64,000 nucleotides of DNA from Sistotremastrum niveocremeum HHB9708 (lineage: Eukaryota > Basidiomycota > Agaricomycetes > Sistotremastrales > Sistotremastraceae): NCBI GenBank assembly GCA_001630475.1, contig KV419457.1:38458-102457 (forward strand), given 5' to 3'. Below the pieces are notes generated by a model. That model did not search any database. It saw nothing but the letters and a program-made list of their open reading frames with translations, and was not told where the DNA came from. The translations under genes and the position numbers were made by a program. Shown here piece after piece: positions 23,721 to 36,912 of the stretch (positions are counted from its first letter, which is position 1; each line of letters opens with the position of its first letter).

Positions 23721-24746
23721 CAAAGCACGCGTTAATCCCTATCTTACTTTTGGCTGCGAAGCCTTTCCCGACGCTCACCAACCCTCCCCCATTTACTCGA
23801 AAACGCTCAGCGTGGATTTCTCCCTCGAACTCTGAGCGTCCCTACCTCCACCCTTACCCCTTCTTTCCATAGAAACATGTACGTCCAACCGCTATGCATC
23901 GCGTCTTCTGCCCTCAAGCTTCGTTACTCAGATAGCCTCGGTCCCTCTCGCCCCGCGTCCCTGGTGGTTCTCTGCAAGTCCACCTGACTCTCCCTCTCTG
24001 GCAGTCACGGACCGGTGGTCTCCATATCGGTCTGATGCCGCACCTGCCCTCGTTGTCACTGCACCCCATCCACCTTGACCACTTTGATCTAGAAGCCAGG
24101 GATGCTTCGCTTTCCCTTGGCTTGGAAGTTTCTACCAGCCACCGCGTCGACGGCTTGTGTTCTCTGGGACAAGTCGGGCCATCTCACCCCTCGCTTCTCT
24201 CTCATCCAATCTTGCCTCCTCATCAAGGCGCCCCTTTATCGCGAATTCTTCACATGCCTTCTGGTAGAGCTCACCCGCCACACACCCTCCTCTGCCCTAC
24301 CCATCCCATTTTACCTTGGATTGCGTAATTTCCGAAGCACCATAGGTGCGAACCTTGGCCTTAGGCACCATCTACACCTCTTACCATGCATTCATTAATT
24401 ATGTCAATCATGATACATTTTGATGTGCATCTGATCCTAGCAGCACGCACACTTAGGTGTCAACTCAGTGACACGGACCCCGCTTTTCGCCTTTCCCGAC
24501 TAGAAAGCGATCTTCCTACCCCCATCCAATCAAGGGAATGCGCACCATCGTGGTCCGAGTCCCGCACGGGGTACAACACTCAGGACCCATTTTCGAACTT
24601 TCTTCTGTTTCGAGCCCTTTTGGGTCATGAATTCCCAGGAGATAGGGGTGTGAAGAGCGAACGGCAACTTACGAATCCCACTCGGCAAACACTCCAGATA
24701 GATAACCACGCCCTCAGTGCCTCCCGTCGCTTGTCTCTCTTTCGTC

Positions 24747-25876
24747 ATGGACGCACATCATGTTCCCGTTCCACAGTACAAGTTCAGGAAACTTGGCTAT
24801 GATGAGGCACAGCCAATCAGAGAGGAGCGTCTCCGGCGGTGCTTGCAGGTGCTTCAAGATGGATATGAGTACGTTCGGTTCAACTGGTGTTACGATGTTC
24901 TCTAATTCACACACTCTATCAGCCCATTTTCCGATATTCCGGAGTCCATTAAGGAAGCCTGGAAAAACAGAAAATTCTCAAAGGAACTGGATGGATTCAA
25001 ACACGAAGCCATTGCTCCTTTTGTTCAAGGAGATGTGTACAAGGAGAACGGAGAACTGATGCTCTTGGATTCAGATCCAGTGTCAACCGCCAGATATTGC
25101 CAACTACTGATTGTGAAGCGCTGCCTGGCCCGGTTTGTCAGCCTAGACGCGCGTGAGCAAATAATCAGGTCGGTATCCTTCCTCTGTATGGTTGCTTCTA
25201 TATTCACACCAATACTTTCAGTGGCATGAAGGCTTTGACACCGGGTGCGAAGAGAACATCTTCACAAGATGCACACCTGGTGATGCTGCAGTCCATGGGT
25301 CCCATCGTTAGCTTAGCCTTGCTCGATAAAGTGGAAAAATACTTCCCCACTTGTTCCTATGTCCTTGATGTGTCTCCTGTGCAACCAGCTCCGGAATTAC
25401 TGGCTTATCTCTACTCTTGTCATTCATCTCTTCTTGCAGAGGCTCTGGCACGTATTCTCCTTCTTTGGTTTCATACATGCTCATGCAGTTTCCCTCAGTA
25501 TAACGTTGTTTCACACCATCAGAAACTTGCCCAAGTTATCGATCACTCTCGTTCCAGCTCAGGCTCCCATAATAGCGTCAAAGATGGCTGGTCAACATCT
25601 TCTCCTCAAACACACTCTCGCCAGGCGTCTTCCAGTACGGTTGCTACGGAGATGAGTGTCCATCAAATGGCTAAGGCAGACCAAGACCCTAGGTATAGCT
25701 CTCTTTTGATTTACTTTTTATCTCATGGTCTGAACATTCTCGACAGAGCTGTGCTTGCTCACTCAGAGCTCGGTGCGCCGGCTGAACAGCTGAATCAGAG
25801 ACTTAATGAGGTTCAGCTGGATACCAAGCCAAGGGGTACCTCTGCGTCGAAGTCTAAGCCAGCAAAACGTGGCTAG
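24747..25876 (+). CDS. Three- or four-exon orphan, about 322-340 aa
   Basis: Exons 24747-24868, 24923-25168 and 25222-25876 fit in phase with GT-AG introns of 53-54 bp, giving 340 codons plus stop. A further in-frame intron (gtatag...gacag, about 25694-25747) is likely, which would shorten it to about 322. The N-terminal half is charged and helical (PESIKEAWKNRKFSKELDG, FVQGDVYKENGELMLLDSDP); the middle is hydrophobic (LLAEALARILLLWFH); the C-terminus is Ser/Lys-rich. Not a family I can name. No motif suggests an enzyme. Confidence 0.6.
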
Positions 25877-27014
25877 ATTAATGACATTTCGATAGAAATG
25901 TGTTCTCTCTCTCTCGCTCCTGCCATTTCAGCATCCCTTTAGCTTGTACTTTGTCGTTTGAATCTTGTAAGATGGCTAAAATAGAATGGCTAGCCTCTAT
26001 GCTCGAGTCTTTGAAAAAATATCCCTGTTGAAAAGCTAATCGCTGCACCTAGTCCCCATCCTCTCCAAGAAACGGTTTTATCACTCTCAACTCTGACTGG
26101 CATTGCACGAGGTTACATGACTTCAAAATCTGACACAGCCTGAACTGGTTTTTTACACGCTCTACTTTGCTCGCTGGCCTGCGGCACGACTGTCCGACCC
26201 GACCTGGGGGGAGAATTCACAGTATTTCCTTGGTTAACACTGCGTTGCCGGACCCACCGGCAACTCAGCTAACATGTTTCTTTCAGGTCCATCATTTCAC
26301 CTAATTTATACCCCTAAGTCGGAGGAATGAGACTCTGAATCACTCTGGAGTTGAAATGGAGGGGAACGGGACCATTTGAGTTTGAGGAACGAGATAGAGC
26401 GTGAACAGTGAATGTATTGGAGGAGCGCATGAATAGTGTACAATGGGAGGATACATTGATACAACGATAGGTCGACAGTAGCTCGCGCAATCGAGCTACT
26501 AGTCTTTATTCACTCGGTCAGATCCCCTCATTCTGAATCGACCTTGTTCAACGTTCAGCACCAACTCATTGACCCTCATCATATATTATTCATTCGTCTT
26601 GGCGCCCTGACAATCAACTTCTGCTTCCCAAATCTGAAAACCGCTTGTCAATAGCCACTCTCGTCCGCTCAAAATCGTCTACTTAGGTCTACATACCCCA
26701 AAAACCCCCCATTTTCGTGCTCGTCCACCTCTTCATCGTTTTGCCACAAAGGTTGATCTGGCGCCCTCTAGGTTCAGTCTGACAGTCATTTGCAACAAAA
26801 ATCATGTTTGCATCTACTCTATTCGTCGAGATATCGCGTTCTGAACATCTGAAGCGCTTAGTAAGCCGCGGCGCGCCTGTCGCGATTTTCGGCCTCCGCC
26901 AATATTTTTGCATACAGCAGTGACCTTGCGTCGGCTGCGCCAGGTCCCGTATTCGAGCATCTTGGACGACTCTGCTCTTCATCTGTCTGCCATTCTTGAG
27001 CCTGAACTTTGGCA
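25877..27014. other. Intergenic, 3' region of one gene and promoter of the next
   Basis: No supported gene. Contains (tc)-rich sequence just after 25876 and a stretch before 27015 that should hold the JmjC gene promoter. Confidence 0.45.
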
Positions 27015-30000
27015 ATGGTCTTTGAACCAAGACTAGCTCGGATTGAACGGGAAATTAAGCAAGCAGCATCTGACCTTGAGTCGAAAGCTTCAAGTTGACG
27101 CTGGGAACTTGGATTGGTGGTATAATGATGATGAGCTCACTGCGCTGCCTAGTCCTACGTCTCCAACAGTACCTTTTCCTACTATCACAGGGAATTCATG
27201 GAGAACATTAGGAGAACTCGATGAAGTAGTGTACCACGAAGTCCATGACGAGAGCGTGGGCGTCGTCGATCTGTCGGTCTTTGAGCAAAAGGAACCCAAG
27301 AAGAAAAGAGGGAGAGCATCGAAAGGAGAGAATAAGAAAGGGAAAGCGAGAGCTACGATGCCAAAGCCCCTACTCGCAATTGCGAACGTGAGTCTTTTTA
27401 TATTCTAAATCTGAGAATTGATTTGAACGTTGGGCTGCAGGAGCTCGCCCGAAGATGCTAGGTAAACTGGAGAAAGCAGAAGAGGCGAAAGCAGATGATG
27501 AAGTGGGATCGAATCATCATGATGAGGAGGCGGAGTCAGGTACGCTTGATTTCTGAGCAAAGGCTCGACGATGACTGTGGCTGACATGCATGCATCTCCT
27601 ATGATAGCCCCCTCGGATGAACTCGTTGAAACACCAAGATCAACATGGAGGACCAAGACGCCTTCAAGCAGAAGCGTTATCAGAGATCGCAGCGTCGACT
27701 CTGAGGACTCCGTCTCTACGCTGCGGTGGCGAAGTATATCTCGACGCAGTAGGAGTCATTTGTCGAAAACGTTCACTCGAGACGTGAGCGTTGAATCGAA
27801 GGACCCCCCAGAGAAATCACTTCAACTCGCAGATCTATCTTGTCTCCCGCCTGTATCCTTGATGCCATTTGCGCCGGTTCGCGAAGCATCGTCACATCTC
27901 CCATCCGATTGCATCCCGGGTTTCACTCGGCGTGACAACGAAGAGCCCCTCATGCTTGGAGGAAGTCAGAGCTCGTCAGGGAGTGAGTCGTTCACAAGCT
28001 TTCTTTTCCTCGTCTGATCGTATCGTGGTCAAGCCCGCTATGTGCCCCACATTGGGCTTAGTATGAAGAATGTGAACCGAGATCATGGCGCTTCTCTTCC
28101 TGATCAGCTAGACGACGAATGGACGACCTTATATGGCAAATTCACCAGACAGGATGAAGAAACCCCTGATGCCCCCGGCATTACCCATATCCCCCCTCGT
28201 GGATCTGCGAGCAAATCCAACCAGTATGGTCCTGAAGTTGAAGATGTTGCAGGAGCAAGGGGTCTACAATCAGAGGCTATTCTCATCGACGGACACTCTG
28301 CGGATGTCCCGCCCACCGCTCGACAAGAAGAAGTGGATTTTATGGCAGACGTTCCTCTCTCGGTTCCTCACTGGTACCTCCTCAACACATGGAATCCGCT
28401 GTCGTCGGCAGCGGCAGTAGAGAACGTCAGTCACAACTATAATGCTGTTGTACGCTCTGCGTTCTAATTCTAGCCTTGGGATTGCGCGGACCATCACTTA
28501 CACCTCCGCCGCTGGTCAAAGACGTCGACGCGATGGATGTTGATCACGAATCATACATACCGCGAAATGTTTCTTCCATCACCGGCAGCTCCGATTCATC
28601 ACGTTCTGTTGATGTGGACGTTCGAATTGTCTCATCAGACAAAGATCGAAGTGAGATTCCCGGTGAAGACTCAATCTCTCGCATCGGCTCCGATGAGTTC
28701 ACCGAACGAGCCTCACGGAAGAAGAATCCCGGCGGAAATCTCACAGGAGTGGTAAGACTCTCTGCTGCGTTGCACATTCGTATACTCAGTTGAGGATGCA
28801 GTCAAAGTCATCATCGTACCAGATCGTCCCAGGAGAAATACTAAAGCTCCGAAACACCCTGGGATGATGGATCACTCAGCTTTGATAGACAGAGCCTTCC
28901 TCGAGATGTGCTCCTCTAGTCCAAGTGTGCAAGAAGAGGTGGCTCGGGGAAATAAAGTTCGAAGCACAAAGTTGAAAAGCACTCCAAAGGGCGGCACAGA
29001 CGATAGCGCTGATATGTCTGGGCTGGTACGTCATTAAGTAATCCCGAGGTGCTCTTCCTCATCCGGCTTTAGACTTCTCGCGACGACCTGCAAGGACACT
29101 GAAAGCGCCGAAGCATGCGGATATGGTGAATAGTTCGTCAATGCTCAGTCTGGAGATGCAGAGGCCGACCTATCAACGACGGACCAGCACAAAGTGGTCT
29201 CGTCCAGAACACGTCGAAGAGTCCGGGACGCGACGGAAGCTCGCCGTACGCCGCCGCTACCGCTAGTGACGGCGAACCCCCTTCACATTGTCATACCAAT
29301 GCCATTTCCCGCGAAATCTCTTCGGGCACCAGTTCAGAATTAGGCAACCAGACAATGAGGGCCTCATCTGAAGACTCCAATGGTTCGATGAACATGGAGA
29401 TCTCAGACGCGGAAGAGCAAGCCTTCACTGGCGAAAACCCGGGGGGTGATAGCTCCAAAAACTCCAAGAATCTACTACTAGGACCGCGCCAAGTCGAGAG
29501 AGCCTCGTCACGTTGTCCAACCTAGCAGCTGCCTGGTGAATCTCCTAAAGGAGAGCAAGCTCCCTGTCTGTATGGCTTGCATTTGGCAAAAGAACAGTCT
29601 GGAAATTTGCCGTTTTCGAGGTTGGAGCTCCTCTTCATGAACATACATTGTCTCATCAACTGACTTGTCCAGGCGTGCGACAACTCGTCTTGAGCCCAAG
29701 TGGAAAAGTCATCAGTTACTCATTCTCTCGGACCCTTGAGGTTGAACCCGTTATGGCTTATCCTGACAGGTGGAACATCAAACCATGGCTCCAACACATT
29801 GACCGGATATTGGCGACGATATTCTCTTTGAAATATATTCAACCCCGCTACCTTCGCAATCAGTCCGTTATGTCTCAAATATTACTACCGCACCTTGAAG
29901 CGGAGTTAGTGCATTCACATCTGGAGCGATCGTCCCGTAAAGCGTTTGAGAAAACATGCAGAGTTACCTGTGGTACGCACCGCTCCCAAGGGATCATCTA

Positions 30001-31647
30001 CGACTCACGATTTGACACAACATCAGATATCTGCATGACGTCGCTGTTCACCTGTACATGACTGTGTCCGCGTTGCGGTCGAGAAATTTGCGGTGATTGC
30101 CACAATCGACTGTTCACAGTCTTCGACGAATACAGGAATAAACTGAAAACAGACCCCGAGTTTGCAAAGAGCATGCGCGGTCCCGCTGCCGCAAAGAACA
30201 AAACATCGTATCTCCACCGGGAAAGGAAATATTATGCTGCCATCTGCGCACAGAGAAGTGTATCCTGCCTCCTCCTGATCAATTTCATCCGATAACCTAT
30301 TTCGAACCTCGAGAACTTCAGGCTGCAGTGTCCGAGATGAAAGCAGAGGTCTTCCGTTCCTCGCATGGAGCGCTGTTGGACGCACCCCCCCCATACCTCA
30401 GCTGGACAAGGAACACATACATCAGAACCCTTTCCTGACCCATCCGGCATTCCGTCCCATTCCCTCCCTGCATTTTGGGTCGAGGATCTTACAGAGCCTA
30501 TGTTCAGCTCTGTCTGGGCATTGGGCGTGCTGATTCTTGTGGATGGTCTAAAGTCTTCGATTAGTGACATGCAGACTCCTCGAGGTCTCATTGCCAAATA
30601 TGGTTAAGAAGAATGTACAATCATGTACTGCGACACCGAGACAACGAAAGAAATCAAAGTAGCTGAGCTTTTCCACACTTTGGCAATGTCGAATCCACAA
30701 TGCGAGAGCATTGTCTAAGGTTGAAGGCAAGGTTCCGGTGGTAGTTTGGTGTTGGCAACTTCTAACGATTGCGTCTTAGGATTGACCTCTGGCTTCGGAT
30801 TTCCAAAACAGCCTTTCCAGATCTATTCCAAGAGTTTCAAGATTTGTCACGATCCCAAGTTATTCTCGTCGGGATGGAGTTCTGAATATTGCGTCATACT
30901 TTCCTACCAACTGTGTTTCTCCCGACATCGGTAACTCCCATCAGCGTTCAGATGATTCCATTCTAAACGCCGTTCTCAGGTCCGAAGATGTATAACGCCT
31001 TTGCCTCTCTTGACGGACCTGGCAGCAATGGATCTACTCGGCTACATACGGACATGGCGGATGCAGTGGAGGTCATGACATACGCGACGGACTCTTCCAA
31101 TAGCTTGGTAGGATTCGCTGCCTAGGATCTCTTCAGGCGCGAAGACTTGGATAAGATACGAAGATTCCTGCGAGAGGAATTCGACCTTGACGCGATTGAA
31201 GATTCAATTCACAAGCAACGGTTCTATTTAGACTCGGAGCTGAGGGAGAAGCTTTATCAGAGGCATAATGTCAGCAGCTTCCGAGTGTATCGGCAGCCAG
31301 GCAAGGCGATATTCATCCCAGCCGGTTGTGCGCATCAGGTGAGATTAAATTTGATAAATTCGGGTCGGATTCTCAATCCTCCCTCTCTATAGGTATGCAA
31401 TATTGCGGAATGCATCAAGGTCGCCGTCAATTCCGTCAGTCCGGAGAACGTTGAACATTGCGCTACCCTTACTCGGGAATTCCGGGAGCAAAATGGGGAA
31501 AGTCTCTGGAAGGAGGACATTCTTCAACTTCGAACGACGATATGGCATGCTTGGAAGGCATGCATCCGGCTCGAAGACAAGCGTCATTCGAACAACGCCA
31601 CCCGACCTATGGATCTTTGGGTTCGATCTATGAAGTCCTACTTTTGA
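27015..31647 (+). pseudogene. JmjC-domain (KDM3-like) chromatin gene with disabling lesions
   Basis: Start MVFEPRLARIEREIKQAASD at 27015. The first half is Ser/acidic-rich with basic patches (EPKKKRGRASK), likely disordered. Cys-rich segments CMACIWQKNSLEICRFRG (about 29574-29635) and CPRCGREICGDCH (30065-30103) look like zinc sites. The JmjC domain follows: SRRDGVLNIASYFP, GPKMYNAFASLDGPG, STRLHTDMADAV (HxD at 31045-31053), PAGKAIFIP-like core and GCAHQ with the distal His at 31333-31335, then an intron at 31339-31392 and VCNIAECIKVAV to the stop at 31645-31647. The family demethylates histone lysines with Fe(II) and 2-oxoglutarate. Lesions: TAA at 30605-30607, TAG replacing the Trp of AAWDLF at 31123-31125, and frameshifts near 30392, 30475 and 30845. 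Either a young pseudogene or partly an assembly problem, since two shifts sit at homopolymers. Confidence 0.75.
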
Positions 31648-34465
31648 TTTTGTCTTCTTGGTTATCTTCTTTTGGCATTGTGCTTTGGGATCTCGAATGC
31701 TGCGATTCGATCTTTGCTTGTATATTCTTGCTATTTCCTTTCCCTCTGTCGCTCCTTGCGTCGTGATGGTTATGTGTATCATATTTTTGTAGCATAGATC
31801 AGTCTAGTCGTGTACATGTATACTCGCAATACTGTTCTCTTCCCGCATTGGCCGAGCTGGCCGCTCCTTTGATTTTTTCGTTTACGTAATCACGCTTAAG
31901 TTCTCTCTGACCGTCACGATTAAGTAGCGGCCTTCTCGGGCTTGTCTGTTTGCTTTTATTACATGTATTAACATCCTGAAGGCTATGGACTGGCAACACT
32001 TGAACTTCGCTGGCCACCCCACGTAGACTGCTAACTTGTGCTGTGGCAGGTGGTACGACATAACTTCACCATCTTCTCGATTCTGAACCGCTAGAAATGT
32101 CGATGGCGTCAAAGCACTCACGGAAGAGCTCTCGAGATCTCAGTGACTGATTGACTTCCCTGATGTGTTCTCTCCTCTCAGGCTCTCAGGGGCGACTCGG
32201 GAGTCGGTACGGAGATCCATATCTACGAAACGCCGTTGCTCGTACCGGTTCGTCGAAGGCCCAGGGCACAGAGGGCATTGCGGTGATCATAAGAGCGGCC
32301 AAGGCTCATCCTGATCTCCATCAGTCGACATTGGAACTTTCATGAGGACTCTCAAGTTTCAACTTAGGCAGCAGAAGAATGCTCTTACCGTAACTCGTGT
32401 ATGGAAGTGCTCTCCGAGAAATCTGGCCTGATAGGATTGAGCTCTAGAAATATTCCATGAAACTGCTCGGGAATCGAGACAGATATTTCAACTTGGTCTT
32501 GTGACATCTGTGTGTCTGATTAAGCCACTGAAGGTGATTAAACTGGTGCGAATTTGCGCTGCTTGGTTTTGGCGCTCAGAACGCCCAAAAATCGGTCGTC
32601 CCTGGATAGGCAACTTGATATACCATCTTGGAAGCTTCAGATCTACTCGGATCACCTGGAGCTGTCACTCCTAGATTCGACCTCTCTTGGTCCCCACACC
32701 GCAGATGCCCTCTTATGCGTCCGTGGCGTTGTTCCTCCGCTTTCACCTTGGTTGTACGGGAAGCTTTCTCCCAGAAACCTTGAATGCTCCGGTTTGCCCA
32801 ACATCGCTCAAGATCGCTTTATATGAGTGGTTTTCTTTCTCCGCACGGGTCGGGGTGTTATTATCAGTCAAAGATGTGAAGACGACTTATACCGGTGACA
32901 GAAGGCCGTCACGATCTCTATTGAGGATGCCAAGCTATACTTTGGCGTCAAACATATCGGATGATTCCTGACACTCACCATTAGTGCTGCCCTGTTCATA
33001 AGCAACATCTGACAAGAATGTAAAGAGAGCTCTGGCGCCATGGCTTGACTTACTAGAGTGCTCAATAAATCGTTGCAGGAGTCGATGGAACGTTCCAAGG
33101 GCCCCTCTATGTCAGTAATACCACCATTGGATCGGCTTGCACCTTTGGATTGCGACGTGAATTAGAGAGATCCAATAAACGGTCAGCATAGCCTTCACAG
33201 GTGATCAGCGCCACCAATCATGAGCCAAGGGCTCTGTCTTGGCCAACTTTTGGGTTAGTTTACTGATGCGCTCGACTGAGCTCAGTCAAGCTACAACGAA
33301 TCAACAGGATAACGTTAACATGGGCCTCTGTTCGGCTTCCCCGCGGATATCTGAGAACAGTGTGTGGATAGGCCGCCCAAAAAGAGGTGTCCTTGATTGA
33401 AATTTAATTCATGAAAGTAAAATCCAGACTGTGACTCTGCAAGTAACTGAGAGAAGTACGTAGCACATCCCCTCCCTCCTGAATGTCAACGTAGAAGAGT
33501 CAACGTAAACATAACGCTTCGCGTTTCCGGCATCTAGACAAACTTTCAAAGTTACTCAATGATCGATATTAACGCGGACCAGTTCCCTCCATCGCGGCCT
33601 GCAGCCGCGTATTGCCATTGCAGGCCAGGTCATTTAACACTGAATGAGCATTATTTTGATACTTGCAGTATCACAGCCTTAGTCTCAAATAGACCCAATA
33701 GACCCCACAAGACTCGCCGAGACTAGTAGTCTTTTCCTCGACCAACAGTGTTCCTCCAACTTGCAGTCATACCCTATCGGGTCATCGCGCTCGATGTCGA
33801 CGATCCGCACAGGAAGGCCCCGATGTTGAGGACGCGACTCTAGTGGGTGGCAGAGCGTGCGCTTACGGCGATGACCTCCACCTCAAACACTGTAAGTGGA
33901 GGACTCGCGCGAGCGAGTCCGTATTCTGTTAGGCGAAGGGGAGTGTAGTGCTTAGAGGTAGATTATGTAATAGTCTATTCCTTCGGATTCTGCTAAGTCC
34001 ATTGGCTGCGACGTCTATCTGCGGCTACGTGCTATTCTCTATCGATTTAAGATCCCGCCCTTACCCGCCCTTGAGTTGTCTAGTTTTTTTTTTTTTCTCG
34101 CGAAGCTAGCAGATACGAGTTAGCGAGAAGCGTGCCCGACCCACCCGGTGAGTCGACGGCGCGCCTCTCGCGACCAGGGGGTGACTCAGCCGTCACCACC
34201 TCTGCTCCCAACCTTACCAGACTCCATCTGCTAGTCTAGTGAGATAGCTGGACGACACCAGGCCTAACAGACTTGACTCGGCGCGTCCAAGCGCCCTCTT
34301 CTCGCTTTCAGAAATTTTGCTGATTCGAGAACTGGTTAGAGCTCTACTAGTACATTGATGAGCGCTATCATATTCCTTTTTATGTCCGTCGGTATGAGAA
34401 CAGCACCCGCAGTCACCTCTGTCCAACGTAGTCCAGCTTTATGTGGATCTTCAGCCCCCACAATC
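31648..34465. other. Long non-coding stretch with weak minus-strand frames
   Basis: A minus-strand frame at 33098-32978 (SIDSCNDLLSTLVSQAMAPE, ending at a donor-like GTGAGTG) and another at 32121-32030 (SALTPSTFLAVQNREDGEVM) could be exons of one unrecognised gene, but I could not connect them. A run of 14 T lies at about 34084-34097. Nothing else is supported. Confidence 0.35.
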
Positions 34466-35440
34466 TCGCCATGGACCTACGCATCGCCCAATATTACCTC
34501 TATATACTTCGCGAATCGCCACTCATGATTCCTTGATTCTTCTCAGAAGATCTTAGGACTGATACTCTACGTCGCAAATCCTCAACCGCTCAAATGCCTC
34601 GAAGATGATCCTTGGTACCCACAGCCACGTCAACTCTTCGGCTGCCGCAGTTCTGAGAAGAACAATCTCGGCGAGCACAACGATCTAGTTCTGAACATCG
34701 GCTGAGATGCACCAGATCCGACCCTCTTGATTTTCGCAGAAGGTGTCCCCAGAATCGAGGCAACAGCGGCTGACATCCGTTTCGGTAATGAAGATTCCGA
34801 CCACTTCTTGAAATACTATAAGTAAACGAACAAAATGGACATATCTCGCATCGCTCTCTTTCGTCTGCGTTCCCGCTTTCCTGCTGAGCCTGCCTTCGCT
34901 GCTGAAGTCCAGACCTTGGTCGTGTCTGACTGTATTCGAGGGTTCGACTCAGAATGCTCCTCCTTCAATCCTACCCCGCTTCAAAGAGTTTAGCCAAGAC
35001 TTTCTCTACAGTACCTCTATTGAGATGGCCCTTTGTGGGACCCGAGACCAATCAACCGTCCATCGGCGAGATCGTATCTGTTGGTGGCTTCACTATTATC
35101 TCCTGTATCATCAAACTCGGCCCCGACTTTGACACTGCTGAGAAAGCCTACAAAGTATCAACCTTGAGGAGGCTCGGGGATGGATCGGCGGCAAGGCATC
35201 AGAGTCTCAGAACACCAAGGATCTTCCCCTCTGGACGCAACTCCACAGGTATCAGGAGCGCCCGTGAATCCATCATTCTCCGAACTCACTCCGTAGCCAT
35301 CAAGGTTGTCCAGAGACCATCCACTACCCGCAAGTTCAGCCGCATCTCAATTCACAAACAAGATCATCGCTCTCCTAAGGGCACGAGTATTTTGTTGTAC
35401 AAGAGGATTGAGACATACTTCTATTCATGCGATTTGACAT
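34466..35440 (+). pseudogene. Hsp70 relic, copy 2
   Basis: Longer than copy 1. In order: LLIFAEGVPRIEATAADIRF (Hsp70 LLTIEEG-like strand), a stop, NKMDISRIALFRLRSRFPAE, FKEFSQDFLYST, PSIGEIVSVGGFTIISCIIK (the VGGSTRIP position) and SESQNTKDLPLW (the TKDLLLLDV linker). Frames change and stops interrupt, so it cannot be functional. The first 200 bp match copy 1 at 14727 at the DNA level but not a recognisable Hsp70 part. The absence of introns would fit a processed copy but cannot be shown from fragments. Confidence 0.7.
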
Positions 35441-35736
35441 AGACTTGGCCCGTACAGTATGGTACCTATGATGCATTCTTTAGTGCAATGCCACATCCGA
35501 TTTTGTTCCATAAACAAGCAATACCATCAGCATGAACTCTGGCCCCCAATCTTTTTTTAGGAAGTCCGACGAAACCATACACACGAGAATTTGAGCTCTT
35601 TTTCCAGATTTTCTGAGTGAGAGGAAAGGTGCATGCGCTTGTCTCCGAAGGAGAATTCTTGAAGCAGCTGTGATCTGAGTGACAACCAACTCAATCAAGA
35701 CATCATAGAATGGATCCTTTCGGGTTCCCTTTCGAT

Positions 35737-35823
35737 TTTCTTGTCTCCAGGAGCACACACACAAAAGGAAGCTATAGTCCAAATGGAAGTTGTAGGTGCT
35801 TTTTTATCCCCACCGTACATCAT
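35737..35823 (-). repeat. Dispersed repeat F, copy 3
   Basis: Reverse-oriented and shorter: ttgtctccaggagcacacac, a short centre, aggtgcttttttatcccc and accgtacatcatag. It follows Hsp70 relic 2 by about 300 bp, the same side and order as copy 2 after Hsp70 relic 1. Confidence 0.6.
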
Positions 35824-35865
35824 AGGAATCACACACTATAACATGCACTCGCAGATAGAACTCCA

Positions 35866-36890
35866 TCAGACGGTCTTAGGCAACTTTGCGTTGCGTCTTC
35901 TGTTCAGTCGTCTCCTTTGGTGCCACTGAGGCTGCTTAGGAAAAAGCTTGTGTGATTTCTTGAAGATCCTGTTTCTCCGCTCCTCTTTTCTGTACCTACT
36001 GCCTGCAAGGTTCGCTCTCCATTTCGAACATGGAGTCTTGGACTTCTTTCTTATCTGACTTCCATAAAAAGCTGGAAAGGAAGCAGAGAATAGCCTAAAA
36101 ATGGTCAAGCAGTCAATAAATCAGAGATACTGCAATCTTACCGAGCGGAATGAACACACTCCGAGATGTGGAGGGCCGTGATCTTGCCAAGGTGTTTCGT
36201 GTCGGTGCAATAAAGATATTCTCCTTGCCTCTTCCACTCTTCCATGTTTCTATTAATACCATCAAGCAATTTCTTTTTGTTTTCCTTCAAAACAATCCCG
36301 CCCTTTATGGCTAAACAGACGCATGCTTGCACGGTTGTGCAGGCAAAGGCCACGTTGAGGACTGTTATCTGCGGGTCGAAAGCCCGCATGTCTATGAGGG
36401 ATTGAGTGACAAGGTGGGTGATCCAGGACGCAGGAGACTGAACATGGGTAGGGGGGAGGCATGATAGTAGACGCAGAGCATCTGTGCAGCCTCGAAATCC
36501 ATGTCGCCTCAGCTCCTGGTCAGAGGGACGGTCCCAGACGAAAAGGGTGATAGGAAGAGGCACATGAGGACGTATGGCAGCGCCGCTCAACAGAGATGTC
36601 TGAGTCTCCTCTTGAGTTCCATGTACCAGGGCACTGGCATTTCCCTCCTAGACCCAAGTAAAAAAGCATACACCAAGGAGAGAAGCAGAATTACGGACAA
36701 ATAGTAGATGCCCTAGTTTCTCTCTTGTCTCCGCGATGTTGAAGGTACAGAGGGAATTGAGAACACTCAGGAGTTTGGTTTGTGATCCAGATATATTCGT
36801 GCGAGGCCGGAAGTCAATGGCTGATCCAGGAACAACATAGCAGTTTTCGTCTGTGAGGCGGAGGAAACTATCTTGGGGCTCATTCAACAT
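35866..36890 (-). CDS. Three-exon gene, paralogue A, 308 aa
   Basis: Exons 36890-36699, 36647-36142 and 36094-35866; introns 51 and 47 bp; lengths sum to 308 codons plus stop. The first intron has a weak donor (GTCCGT) but its position is identical to the paralogue at 55450, where the donor is GTGAGT. The conserved core reads FLRLTDENCYVVPGSAIDF, ISGSQTKLLSVLNSLC, FVWDRPSDQEL, RGCTDALRLLSCLPP, HSPASWI-type and DPQITVLNVAFACTTVQAC. The third exon is strongly basic (KKSKTPCSKWRANLAGSRYR), suggestive of a nuclear or nucleic-acid-binding tail. Family unknown to me. Immediately upstream is segment H, shared with the paralogue. Confidence 0.6.
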
Positions 36891-36912
36891 AGCCCTGGCG
36901 GTGCAAATATAC

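Noticed and set aside
26689-27030. Minus-strand 113-codon frame
   Set aside because: Overlaps the start of the JmjC gene and has no recognisable content; basic composition is typical of an antisense shadow.
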